Of a DNA stretch of 64,000 nucleotides, positions 54,891 through 64,000 are shown piece after piece. A program made the position numbers and the translations under genes. Source of the stretch: Ashinkailepas kermadecensis (lineage: Eukaryota > Arthropoda > Thecostraca > Neolepadidae); the NCBI GenBank assembly GCA_034440615.1, contig JAOTOM010004784.1, positions 186,001 through 250,000 of the forward strand, in the 5' to 3' direction. How positions within the stretch are numbered: the first letter of the stretch is position 1; each line of letters begins with the position of its first letter. The notes below the pieces were generated by a model that saw nothing but the letters and a program-made list of their open reading frames with translations, had not been told where the DNA came from and did no database searches.

Positions 54891-55312
54891 GCTGTGGTGT
54901 GGGTAGTGGTCACCAAGATATATAAAACACCATTACATACAGTTGCTATCGCAAGCTTCAGAAGCAAACAAAAAAGAAGAAAAAAAAAACAATATGTTCA
55001 ACACCGACGGCTTACAGTGGTCAAATTTATTTAGCAGTTTCGCCTAATCTGAAATAGATCATTGACCTGTTATAACCCGGTGACGATTTTCAATGGTGTC
55101 AACCCGATCAACAAAAAGGTGCATAGATTTCCAGCCACCTATTGCCTTCACCAGATACCTCCCACCACCCAAAAAAAACATCCCCGGGCGCGGGTTAAGC
55201 TTAGTCCTTGAGAAACAGTACAAGCCGTGACGTTTAGTTAGTTATTGGGGCTTTAGGGCGCATCGACTGCATTGGTCATTTAACGTCCATAACTCAGTCA
55301 ATTAGACGTAGA
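54891..55312. other. Spacer with a second LINE-tail copy (55234-55300)
   Basis: Mostly unique DNA. At 55234-55300 the + strand reads TTAGTTAGTTATTGGGGCTT then TAGGGCGCATCGACTGC and GGTCATT, i.e. an antisense tail like those elsewhere. It lies outside the 14-bp duplication of the full-length LINE, so it is a separate older insertion. Confidence 0.6.
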
Positions 55313-55332
55313 GGCACGTACACGTCGTGGTG

Positions 55333-55396
55333 GTGGTGAATTGGTGTTTAGGGGCGCGTCGACTGCAAAGGTCATTTTGCGCCCATAACTGTGTTG
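55333..55396 (-). other. 3' tail of the full-length I-group LINE
   Basis: Reads ACAGTTATGGGCGCAAAATG, then GCAGTCGACGCGCCCCTAAA and ACACC/ACC repeats on the complement. It is the reference copy for the tail seen in the SINEs and micro-insertions. Confidence 0.85.
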
Positions 55397-55515
55397 ATAG
55401 CTAATCTACTATGCTCCTATAGTAGTCAGTAATTAATAGTCTTCAGGGGCGGCGATATACAACATCAAAACGTGCTTGTTGAAGGAAAGTAAAAATGTCT
55501 CCAGCCGATACAACC

Positions 55516-58500
55516 TCAGTCATTGCTTAGCAGCATTCGCAAAGTGTTGATGTTTGCCCGTCCTAAAATCTGGCGTCGGAGAGGGTCCAGCAGTACACAA
55601 TCTACTAAAACATGATACACGGTAAGCAGGTCCGAACAGCGTGGGCATAAAGGTTGGTCATCACCGGCCAGTATATAGCTGTGTGTCGCGAATGTATGGC
55701 CAATCCTCAATCGGCAGAGCGTTACTTCCTCCCGTCGCGAGGTCCGGTGTGAGGACTGCCACATTCCTAGTACCGGCTTTATAACCCTCAGCTTACTAGG
55801 TTTGGAATTCCAGGTTCGTTGCCATTCGGACCGTATATGCGATAATATGGAGGGGTATATATCACTTGGATGGAGACGTAGACGAACTTCACGGCCGTTG
55901 TTGATTGCGTGCTTAGCGGCTAGATCGGCAGCTTCATTTCCTGCAAGTCCAACATGGCTGGGAATCCAGCAGAATACGATATTTTTGTTGATAGCAGTTA
56001 GGGAGTTGACGACGCAAAGAATCCTGTGCACAAGCCTGTTATCCGAGTTAAAAGACTTCATTGCCTGGAGATTGCTCAGGGAGTCGGTAAAAACGGCGTG
56101 ATTTATGGACTGGTCGTCCTGGATATGATGAAGAGATTGCAAAATGACGTAGAGTTCAGCGGTAAAAATCGACGCCTGTTTCGGTAAACAGAAGTAGCCA
56201 ATACCGCGTGGACTAACATACGCGCATCCCACGCCGGAAGGAGACTTGGAGCCGTCTGTGTAGATGCGGGAGAACTCACGGTACTGGTGTAGTTTTTCTA
56301 ACACAAGCATGTGGAATTATTCGGGGGTTACATTTCCCTTCTTTGAACAGGACAAAGTAAGGTCAATCTGCACTGGGATAACCTTCCAAGGAGGGATGTT
56401 TGGAGTGACAGCGCGTGCCACAGAGCTTGGTCTAACATTGCATGTACGGAAGATCGAAGCCATGCGCGAAGAGAATAGCAAGCCACGCTGAACACAGGTT
56501 GACCGACGCGGATGGCCTAGAGAATATCCACTGATATGTTGGATGTTTTCGGTTCTGTGCGACCTTACATGCGTATATCGCTCCTAGTAGTATACGGCGC
56601 AACGCAAGGGGAGGTTCGTCAGTCTCAGCCATTAAACTACCGGTCGGAGAAGTACGGAAAGCTCCAGTACCTATACGAAGGCCTGTATTGTAGATAACGT
56701 CCAGACGGCGTTTCGTTGTAATACACGCTCCGTCATAAATAAAACATCCATAGTCTATCTTAGAACGTACGAGCGATCGGTACATAAGAAGCAAGATAGA
56801 CCTGTCTGCTCCATACGAGCATCTAGAGACGGTGCTCATTACCTGTAGTCGTTTTGCACATTTCTGTGCAAGATCGTTGATGTGGATGCTGTATGTCAGT
56901 CGGCGGTCCATCCATACACCTAGAAACTTGGCGGCTGGTTTGAATGGGATATGGCGTTCGTTAAGCATAATCACGGGGTCAGTGCAAGAGCGTTTACGGC
57001 AGAAGTGGACAGCGGTGGTTTTCGATGTGGGCATAACAAAACCGGTTTTGTTGCACCAACCCTGCACCTCCCGGACAGCCATCTGGAGTTGTCTCTCAAC
57101 CGTGTGCACAGAGCGTGAGGAAAACCATATGGCGAAATCATCCACGAAAAGCGCTTTCCCTGGTCGGAAGTCGGAAGTGAGGTACCCACGTCGTTGATAG
57201 AAATGGCAAACAATGCTACGCTCAGTACGCTCCCCTGCGGGACTCCGTTGACTTGTGAAAAGGTGTCAGATAGGGAGTTTCCTATTCTGACGCGAAACGT
57301 TCTGGAAGATAGAAAATTGGACAAGAAGACCCCCATGGAGCCTGACACCCATATTGTGTAGCTTCATCAGGATACCGTGACGCCACGCCGTGTCATATGC
57401 GCCGTCAGTGTCAAACAATATTACAGCTGTATGGTGGCGTTTCATGAATGCAGAGCGCACAACGGAGTCGACTGTTAAAATGTGGTCAAGTGTGCTACGG
57501 TGTTTTCGGAAGCCACTCTGTATCACAGTAAGCAGATTGTTATGTTCAAAGAACCACATCAATCGGACATTCACCATTTTTTCAAACAGTTTACACAGGG
57601 AGCAAGTCAGCGAGATGGGACGGTAATGTAGTGGGTCGTTGCCAGATTTATTTGGTTTACGTATGGGCACTATAATTGCCTCCCGCCACGAGGGTGCAAA
57701 TGTGCCTGATGTCTACATTCCATTTGGCGTTTTCAAAAGTGTTTCTAAAGCAGCAGCTGGTAAATGTTTTATAATATCGTTATGCAGTGTCCGGACCCTC
57801 TGCCACGCTCTTGAGTGTACTGTTTGCTGTAGTTAATTCGGAAATTGAAAATGGTATGTTATACTGGAGGACGTCTGTTGTGGAAAAATCAAGAGGACTT
57901 GCCTCGCACCGATCCTTATGTATCAAAAATCGCTCGTTATTTGTGTTTTCCGAGCGTGCGGACAAAGCACGTCCTATCTTGTCAGGCACTTCTTCCGGGT
58001 CGATGATGTCCTGACCTGTCATGTTTTCCAGAGAAAACATGAAAACATTTCCATTCATGTTTTCCCTGTTTTCCAGAGAAACGTTTAATGCGGGACCATA
58101 CAGTAGACAGTGACGTGGAACGATTTAACGTGTTTACGTAGGATTTCCACGAGTCTCGTTTCGCCTCGGCGATAGTGCGTCTGGCGAGCGCTCGTGCTTT
58201 GCGAAAAGCTATTAAATTATATGTGCAGCTATTATTATTTCATATACGAAATGCCCTCTTCCTAGCACGGATAGCCTCTCGACACTTATCGGACCACCAT
58301 GGGACTGGTACTCGAATTGACGTTCCCGACGATCGACGGATGTGCCGCTGGGCACTCTGCACAGTTGCCGAAGTGAATGTTTCCACGGAGATGACTGATT
58401 CATCCGAGTGGTCGCGGAGGGTGCTTTGAAGGTTAGCTTGGAAGGCCTCCCAGTCGGCTCGGTGAAATAGCCACTTTGAGGGTCGTCGACCAATCGTAAC

Positions 58501-59160
58501 CCGATTAATGAAATGGGAATAAACATGAAAGTGGTCGCTGTTATATGGATCACTATTCACCGACCATTCTAAGAAAGGTGCAATTTCTGGACTGCAGAGA
58601 GTGAGGTCCAGCACGGACGTCTGTCCAGTCGGTAATGTAAAATGTGTTGGTGTTCCCGTGTTAAGAATACAGAGAGGGAAATCGCTTATAAAACGTTCCA
58701 TTGCACGTCCACGGCTAGTAATCGTGGTTGAGCCCCAAAGAGAGTGGTGTGCATTAAAATCGCCACACACCATCACCGGTGGGGTGAGTTGAGCCACAGT
58801 TTCAGAGAGATCAGAAAGTGGAAACAGTCTGCCTGGTGGTAGGTATATGCTGCATATGGAAACGGCACGGTGGTTTATTACTACACGAGCAGCAACACAC
58901 TGAATATTTGAAGAGAGAGGTGCATGTGTGAATGGGACAGAGTTGTGCACAGCAATAAGCACACCGCCATGCGACACAGTGCAGGATGGTACATCTTTTC
59001 GTAGAATAGTGTAATTTTTTAGTTGAAATGGAGCGCCTGGAGCCAGCTTAGTTCCCTGTATACATAAAACCGACGGCGTACGGGAACTTAAAAGATGCTG
59101 GAGGTCACTGAAGCTGGATTTGATTCCCCTACAGTTCCACTGTAAAACTACAATGTGGGT
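55516..59160 (-). pseudogene. I-group LINE ORF2 (broken): EN, RT, RNase H
   Basis: The endonuclease starts near 59147 with LQWNCRGIKSSFSDLQHLL; GDFNAHHSLWG and NSDHFHV are intact, but the metal-binding Glu of the usual QETKL block is Gly (CIQGTKL, codon at 59053-59055). RT pieces: YRPISLTCSLCKLFEKMV, VILFDTDGAYDTAWRHG (motif A), NGVPQGSVLSVALFAISIND, LFVDDFAIWF (FVDD box). RNase H retains YTDGSKS, TAELY, FTDSLSN and GNEAADLAAKH, i.e. the D-E-D-D residues, followed by a CCHC block CPRCSDLLTVYHVLVDC. Frames break near 58240, 58050, 57270-57350, 57145 and 56310-56430. RNase H (55516-56310) is the longest intact piece. Confidence 0.93.
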
Positions 59161-59468
59161 AAGTTAATACAGTAAAACATGTGCGTTGTCAAAAGATATA
59201 ATTAGATAAGATGACTAGTATATATTACAAACCCAGCGACAGCTTGGTCAAATAAAGAAAAAGAATAAAGACCGGGTAGCAGCATGTGGACGTCATTGTT
59301 GCTAGAAAGAAATGGTCAAGGGCGGTTTAAAATCGGGCGGGAGCGGTCGGAGTCCCGGTGCCCTGTCTGGACGGAGAGTCCATCGAGGACTCAGGGTGGC
59401 AGCTCCGACCAGGGCCGAGTGAATGTGTCCTGGGGCGGGACCTCTGTGGGCCGACCCGCGGTGGAGAC

Positions 59469-61060
59469 TCAGAGAGAGGTAGCGCTCGCTTCTGCGGACA
59501 CTCGGTTGCGGCGGAGGCGGGGGAGGACCAATTTCGGATGCTCCACTCGCTGTCGCGGCGATGGGGTGACCGACCTTGGGGGAGGCGCTATGCTGGTGCC
59601 TTGGCGGCCCTTGACCCGGGCCTTTTCCAGTTGAGCGAGCCGCGCTCGTTTTGCTTCGCGAGCACGCCTTTCGGCTTCCTGAAATTGCAAACTGACGTCT
59701 GAGATTTGGATTGGTCGGTGCGTGTTTCTGGACGGCGATGCAGGAGCAGACGTAGATGTTGAGGGCGAGGGCGAGGGCGAGGCCTGGCTCTCGGGAAAGG
59801 GGGAGGATTCGGGGAGCGAGGAGGTGGAGAGGGTGGGTTTAGGTGTGGTAGTGGGGCGCGAGGGAGGGGATGGGAGGCTGGAGGGCGGACGGGAGGTGGG
59901 AGGTGGGGATTTCGAGGTAGGTGGGGAGGGGATGGGATTGAGTGGGAAGGACCTAGGAGGCCTCTTTCCCCGTTGAACAAGCGTCCACGCCCCACCCTCG
60001 GGCGTTGATCTGGTGGGGGCTTCTAATGGGGGAACAGTGTCACTCGTGGAAGGTGGGACGCCAGTAGTATCGGCGTCGTTTTGGGTTGGCTGGCCCTGCC
60101 GCACTTGCGACACAGGAGGCACTCCAAAAGAGCGCAGAAGAGCTGTCAGTTGGGCCATCAGCTCAGAGGCTCTGTCGGGCTGTGTGTGCTGTAGAATAGT
60201 CCTGCTTTTCACTTTTGACGCGTATGATATTCTAGGATGAGAATGTTCATATTGATCCCTTGCCTCTCGAAACGTTATTTTTTTGTGTGTGCTTGATATA
60301 AATTATCTCCTCTCTGATGTATTTCGGGCAGGTTCGGTCGTAAGAAGTGTGGAGGTCCTGCCCCACGCCACAGTTCGCACAGAAGGGGGTTTCGAGGGTG
60401 CAGTTTTCGCCATCATGTTCCTGGGAGGCGCACCTCCCACACACAGGGCGATTCCGGCAGTGTTTGTCGGTATGTCCGAACCTCTGACACTTAAAACATC
60501 TCATCGGATTGGGGAGAAAAACACGGACCTTCACTCGGACGTAGCCCACACGTATTTCGGAGGGAATATCAGTGGTATTGAATGTTAATATGACGTTTGT
60601 TGTAATAAGTTCCGAGCCTCTCCTCATCTTCATTTTCCTTGCCTCAGTCACACCAAACTCTGACAATCCGTCCATGATCTCCTCCTCCGGCACATCTCTC
60701 AGGTCAAAACAGTTGATAAGGCCTCGCGAAGTATTTTTTTGTCTTGTGCGGTTCTACGGTGATTTCAATGTTCTCTTCGACCCTACTCTGATTTTTCCGG
60801 ATACTGAATCTAAACTCAGATAATTTCAATGCGGTCTCCGCCTCCTCTGCCCGTGCAAATTCCACCTCCAAGGCACCATCGCTTAACTTTTCGCAGCGTA
60901 AGACCTTGCAAAATCGGTCACATCCATCTCGCCTTTGAAATGGTGATAGCGAGGCGAGGGACCTCGTCTTACCACGAAATATAAGTATACGTGGGGCAGA
61001 GAAGCTATTTGTCTGGTCTCCACGAGAGGGACCAGGTTTTTTTTGTGCTGTGTATGCCAT
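59469..61060 (-). pseudogene. I-group LINE ORF1 (broken), zinc-knuckle gag-like protein
   Basis: ORF1 proteins of this group bind the element RNA. The likely ATG is 61060-61058 (MAYTAQKKPGP). The N-terminal domain (CDRFCKVLRCEKLSDGALEV onward) resembles the RNA-recognition-like region of such proteins. Then come three zinc knuckles, CFKCQRFGHTDKHC, CGRCASQEHDGENC and CANCGVGQDLHTSYDRTC. A Pro/Ser/Thr-rich C-terminal part follows, with a basic Arg/Ala/Glu stretch (EAERRAREAKRARLAQLEKA). Frameshifts near 60715 and 60260 split it into three frames. About 300 nt separate its stop from ORF2. Confidence 0.9.
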
Positions 61061-61611
61061 GTGTTGTCTTGGTTTCGGCTCCTCGGGCGCCCCACCACAG
61101 AGGGGCCCAATGGGGGGGGGACGCCTGGGCCCCGCGGACGGGAGGACGCCAGGCGCCCGAGGAGCTATACGGGGCAGGCGGCGCCTTCGCCCGGCCGGGA
61201 GAGAGAGACTCACCACCCCGACCGGAATCCAGCACCACCCACCATTTGACCCCAGCCGGCCGGGCCGGCGGATACTGGGAAGATTCCCAGGTCCCCGGCC
61301 CGAGGCGACCAGCCACTTGGCCCGCGTGAGGCCCCACGGGTCGCCCGCCCCTCCGGGATATCGGGACCAAAGAGGTGTGTTGGTCCCCCGCCACAACTAG
61401 CACCGTGCGACGGGGGACCTCAGCCTCCAGGACTCCGTCAACCCCGGGGGACGGGCCGAGGGGGCGCGACTACCCCCGATAAAACTGAGCTGGTGGGCAG
61501 GACCGGGGAAGTTGTCCTACCTGCTCATGATAGGGAGAGTTGGTGTTGCAGGGCCAGGTGAAGGACATGGATGTTGAGATGAGATAATGGGAGCGTATGG
61601 ATGGAAGGACG
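61061..61611 (-). promoter_or_regulatory. 5' UTR and likely internal promoter of the I-group LINE
   Basis: GC-rich leader from the 5' boundary fixed by the target duplication to the ORF1 ATG. Its first 200 bp are conserved with the + strand fragment at 53.7 kb, including the extreme 5' segment. Non-LTR elements of this group carry promoters inside this region; the exact elements are not visible. GC-rich frames crossing it are not counted as genes. Confidence 0.6.
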
Positions 61612-61675
61612 GGCACGTACACGTCAGATCAGGCAACAGGTTATAAGTGACGCGATGTCACATCTGTCCTAGGCA

Positions 61676-63195
61676 AGGGCGTCGCCACCGGGGGGGGCAA
61701 TCGCCCCGCCCCCCCTGCCGTGAGACTGGGGGGGGCGCCGCCCCCACTGAAATTTGAGGAGGCCCCTATCCGGAAATGCACAGCAAAAAAGTGAGCAAGG
61801 AGACCGACGGGACAGGAGATCATGCTGTCAAGGAGGCCCCAAGACTGACGAGGCCCCCAGGAATTATAATCAGGTCTCTATAAGAGACGTAGAACAGAGA
61901 TTGGGAGGAGGCCTCCAGGACGAAAAGGAGGCCCCATGACGAAAAGGAGGCCCCAAGACGTAGAACAGAGATTGGGAGGAGGCCCCCAGGACGAAAAGAA
62001 GGCCCCCAGGACGAAAAGGAGGCCCCCAGTACGAAACGGAGGCCCCAAGACGTAGAACAGAGATAGGGAGGAGGCCCCCCAGGACGACAAGGGGGTCCCC
62101 AGGACGAAAAGGAGGCCCCCAGGACGAAAAGGATGCACCCATGGACGAAAAGGAGGCCCCCAAGACGTAGAACAGAGATTGGGAGGAGGCCCCCAGGACG
62201 AAAAGGAGGACCCTTAGACGTAGAACAGATATTGGGAGGTGGCCCCCAGGACGAAAGGGAGGCCCCCAGTACGAAAAGGAGGCCCCCAGGACGAAAAGGA
62301 GGCCCCTAAGACGTAGAACAGATATTGGGAGGTGGCCCCCAGGACAAAAAGGATGCCCCCAGGACGAAAAGGATGCTTTCAGGACGGAAAGGATACCACG
62401 TAGAACAGAGATTGGAAGGTAGCCCCCAGGACGGAAAGGAGGCCCCAGGACGATAAGGAGACCCCAGCACGAAAAGGAGGTCCCCAGGACGGAAAGGATG
62501 CCACCGAGACGGGCAAGAAGCCACCCAGGTTAGACGAAAAGGTTTCCGATGGGTGGCAGGATATTCTTAATTTGGAAAACGAGGCCCCCAAGACGGAAGA
62601 GGATGCCCCTGCAATATAAAATTAAGACATGATAGGGGAGATTTCTCCAGAAGCAAGAGGGGCCCCAATACGGGTAAGAAGACAGGAATGAGAGAAGGCC
62701 ACGGAGACCAGCCAGATGAGGCCCATATTTTGGAAGAGGAGGACCCTAGAAGAGAAGATCTAGGACTAGGACGCAAAAGCACCCTGCTAAGAGGATAATG
62801 AGGCTCCAAACACAGATGAGGAGGCCCCCATGATGTGAGAGGAGGCCCCTAATTTGAAAAAGTAGTCACCTAGGAGAGGATAGGAGTCCCCAGAAATCAA
62901 GAGTGTCAAAAATGGCACGGAGGCAACCAGGATTGCAAAGGAGGCCCAAATACCGGAAGGGAGGCCCCATAATATGAGAGGAGGCCCTAAGACGGAAAAG
63001 GAAGCCAGTGGATATGAGATGAGGTTTCGGAGACGCAAAAGCAGGCCCCAAACGGGTGAGGTTCCACCGAGATAGAAAAGGATGATCCAGAGACGCGGCA
63101 GGAGGCACCTAATTCGGAAGAGAATGACACAATATTGGAAATGAGACCCCATGATGAACGAGGAGGCCCCTAAAATAGGAGAGAATGGCCATTCG
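61676..63195. repeat. GAGGCCCCC-punctuated array
   Basis: Mainly 20-21 bp units GAGGCCCCCAGGACGAAAAG, with a recurring insert AAGACGTAGAACAGAGATTG and GGAG every few units. Regularity decays after about 62600 into GAGGCCCC blocks every 30 bp. The left edge (GCAAGGGCGTCGCCACCGGG) looks like a DNA-transposon terminus. The right edge is cut by the LINE that follows. Minus frames (62163-61870 and others) are Pro/Gly/Phe-rich repeat translations. Confidence 0.85.
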
Positions 63196-64000
63196 ATAAG
63201 ATTGATTGATTGATTGCTTGGGCTTAGGTGCGCATCAACTGCTACTGGTTATGTAGCGCCCATGACTGTTTTTTTTCTCACATTACACCAGGCGGCAGGA
63301 GTCTATTTTCGGAAGGGATAGATTACGTTGAACTGAGCGGTCGATATATATCGGTATATTTGTCCTGTCTGGATGATCTCCGAATTGTCACCTAAAACGT
63401 CACAGTAGGACCATTCGTGGCAATTGGAACCGAAGTGACGTCTTCGTTCTACCGTGAAGTTAGGGCATGAAAACAGTATATGTCGAACTGTCATCGGTGA
63501 GCCACATCGGGAACAGCGTGACTTTGCCTCCCTTCTCAAAAGGTAGCCGTGCGTTGCATACGTGTGCCCTATTCTCAAGCGTGCCAGAATCACCTCTTCT
63601 CTCCTACATTTTCTTAGCGATGATGTCCACGGTGCCAGAACTGGTTTGATGGTACTGAGTTTGTTTAAAATTTGGGAATTCCAGCTTTCTTGCCACTTTC
63701 CTTGGAGGAAAGCATTTACATTTGCGTAGTAATCTCTGGCTGGGAGGGGCAGAGCTCGAATCCTACGTGACTGCGCGACACGCTTAGCAGCAGCGTCAGC
63801 AAGCTCATTTCCCGTGATGCCGGTATGGCTCGGTATCCAGCAGAGGATAATACTCTTACCCGCTCTACCCAGTACTGTCAGTCGTGCCAGGATTTCTTGA
63901 ACGAACTGGTTTGATGGTTGAAAAGACTGAAGGGCCCGAAGGCTACTCAACGAGTCTGTTAAAATAAGATGTAGGGTTTCATCTCCAACCTCAATAAAAC
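63196..64000 (-). mobile_element. I-group LINE 3' part, continues beyond the window
   Basis: The minus strand carries the end of ORF2, a short 3' UTR and a tail reading CAGTCATGGGCGCTACATAA, then GCGCACCTAAGCCC and an AATC run. It belongs to the same group as, but is diverged from, the full copy. It is inserted into the GAGGCCCCC array. Confidence 0.9.
63303..64000 (-). CDS. I-group LINE ORF2, RNase H and C-terminus (partial at window edge)
   Basis: Open to the edge of the window without a stop. It shows LTDSLSSLRALQSF (RNase H Asp), CWIPSHTGITGNELADAAAK (the His/Asp block), the LSTIKPVLAPW and RLRIGHTYATHGYLL segments, and the terminal CCHC block CSRCGSPMTVRHILFSC. Equivalent blocks occur in the same order in the other I-group copy. 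The first RNase H residues and the RT lie beyond position 64000, so its integrity is unknown. Confidence 0.9.
   Translation of the reverse strand, partial: FIEVGDETLHLILTDSLSSLRALQSFQPSNQFVQEILARLTVLGRAGKSIILCWIPSHTGITGNELADAAAKRVAQSRRIRALPLPARDYYANVNAFLQGKWQESWNSQILNKLSTIKPVLAPWTSSLRKCRREEVILARLRIGHTYATHGYLLRREAKSRCSRCGSPMTVRHILFSCPNFTVERRRHFGSNCHEWSYCDVLGDNSEIIQTGQIYRYISTAQFNVIYPFRK

Larger units (their letters stand above)
55327..61611 (-). mobile_element. Full-length I-group LINE, 6.3 kb
   Basis: A complete minus-strand element: GC-rich 5' UTR (61611-61061), ORF1 with three zinc knuckles, ORF2 with endonuclease, reverse transcriptase and RNase H, and a 3' UTR ending in the common tail. 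A perfect 14-bp target duplication GGCACGTACACGTC flanks it (55313-55326, 61612-61625), which fixes both ends. The RNase H domain and the zinc knuckles place it in the I group. Both ORFs carry several frameshifts, so this copy cannot encode working proteins. Confidence 0.95.

Noticed and set aside
55516..61396. Host RNase H, zinc-finger or esterase genes
   Set aside because: RNase H, CCHC and endonuclease blocks occur in the canonical order of one LINE bounded by a 14-bp target duplication.
61005..61403. Overlapping frames of 112-132 codons on both strands
   Set aside because: They lie in the GC-rich LINE 5' UTR; the conserved coding signal starts only at the ORF1 ATG near 61060.

Overview
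The window is eukaryotic, repeat-rich DNA, most likely from an arthropod. The evidence is a spliced, highly conserved host gene, a mix of CR1-group and I-group LINEs, piggyBac- and hAT-like DNA transposons, and short runs of the TTAGG pentamer typical of arthropod telomeres. I cannot name the species; a crustacean or chelicerate is plausible but not shown.

One host gene is supported: a complete five-exon UBE2H-type ubiquitin-conjugating enzyme (E2) on the + strand, exons 37232..37284, 41576..41652, 45154..45321, 46863..46991 and 48598..48734. The splice phases fit exactly and give 187 residues with the catalytic cysteine at residue 87. Nearly everything else is mobile or tandemly repeated DNA, including most of the intron sequence.

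Layout. 0-1.8 kb: nothing recognised. 1.8-6.6 kb: three minisatellites (about 24, 26 and 44 bp units) separated by GC-rich unique DNA. 7.6-8.2 kb: an inverted duplication. 9.0-12.1 kb: an hAT-like element with an 8-bp target duplication. 13.4-15.0 kb: a (TA)n run and a 51/54-bp minisatellite. 15.4-20.0 kb: two more hAT-like insertions, one holding a LINE tail and an array-bearing inner element. 22-27 kb: GGCCC-punctuated arrays flanking a CR1-type LINE with an intact 1000-residue ORF2. 27.9-36.9 kb: two inverted copies of a 17-bp satellite, between them CR1 fragments, a piggyBac transposase fragment and a small MITE. 37.2-48.7 kb: UBE2H, with introns containing a CR1 fragment split by a SINE, a 68-bp minisatellite of exon-like units, a full tRNA-derived SINE, a 353-bp hAT MITE and a 34-bp LINE-tail insertion. 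49-53 kb: small tail insertions and a MITE. 53.4 kb: a TTAGG palindrome. 53.7-64 kb: three copies of I-group LINEs: a 5' end only (+), a full-length 6.3-kb copy with a perfect 14-bp target duplication (-), and a 3' part running off the window (-).

Main interpretation: the I-group LINEs and the tRNA-derived SINE share one 3' tail of about 50-60 bp. At least five insertions in the window consist of little more than this tail (34-64 bp) between 11-15 bp target duplications. This points to a LINE machinery that recognises the tail and often inserts nothing else. The second notable structure is the 68-bp array in UBE2H intron 2: each unit has an acceptor-like site, a 42-nt segment open in the phase of that intron, and a consensus-like donor.
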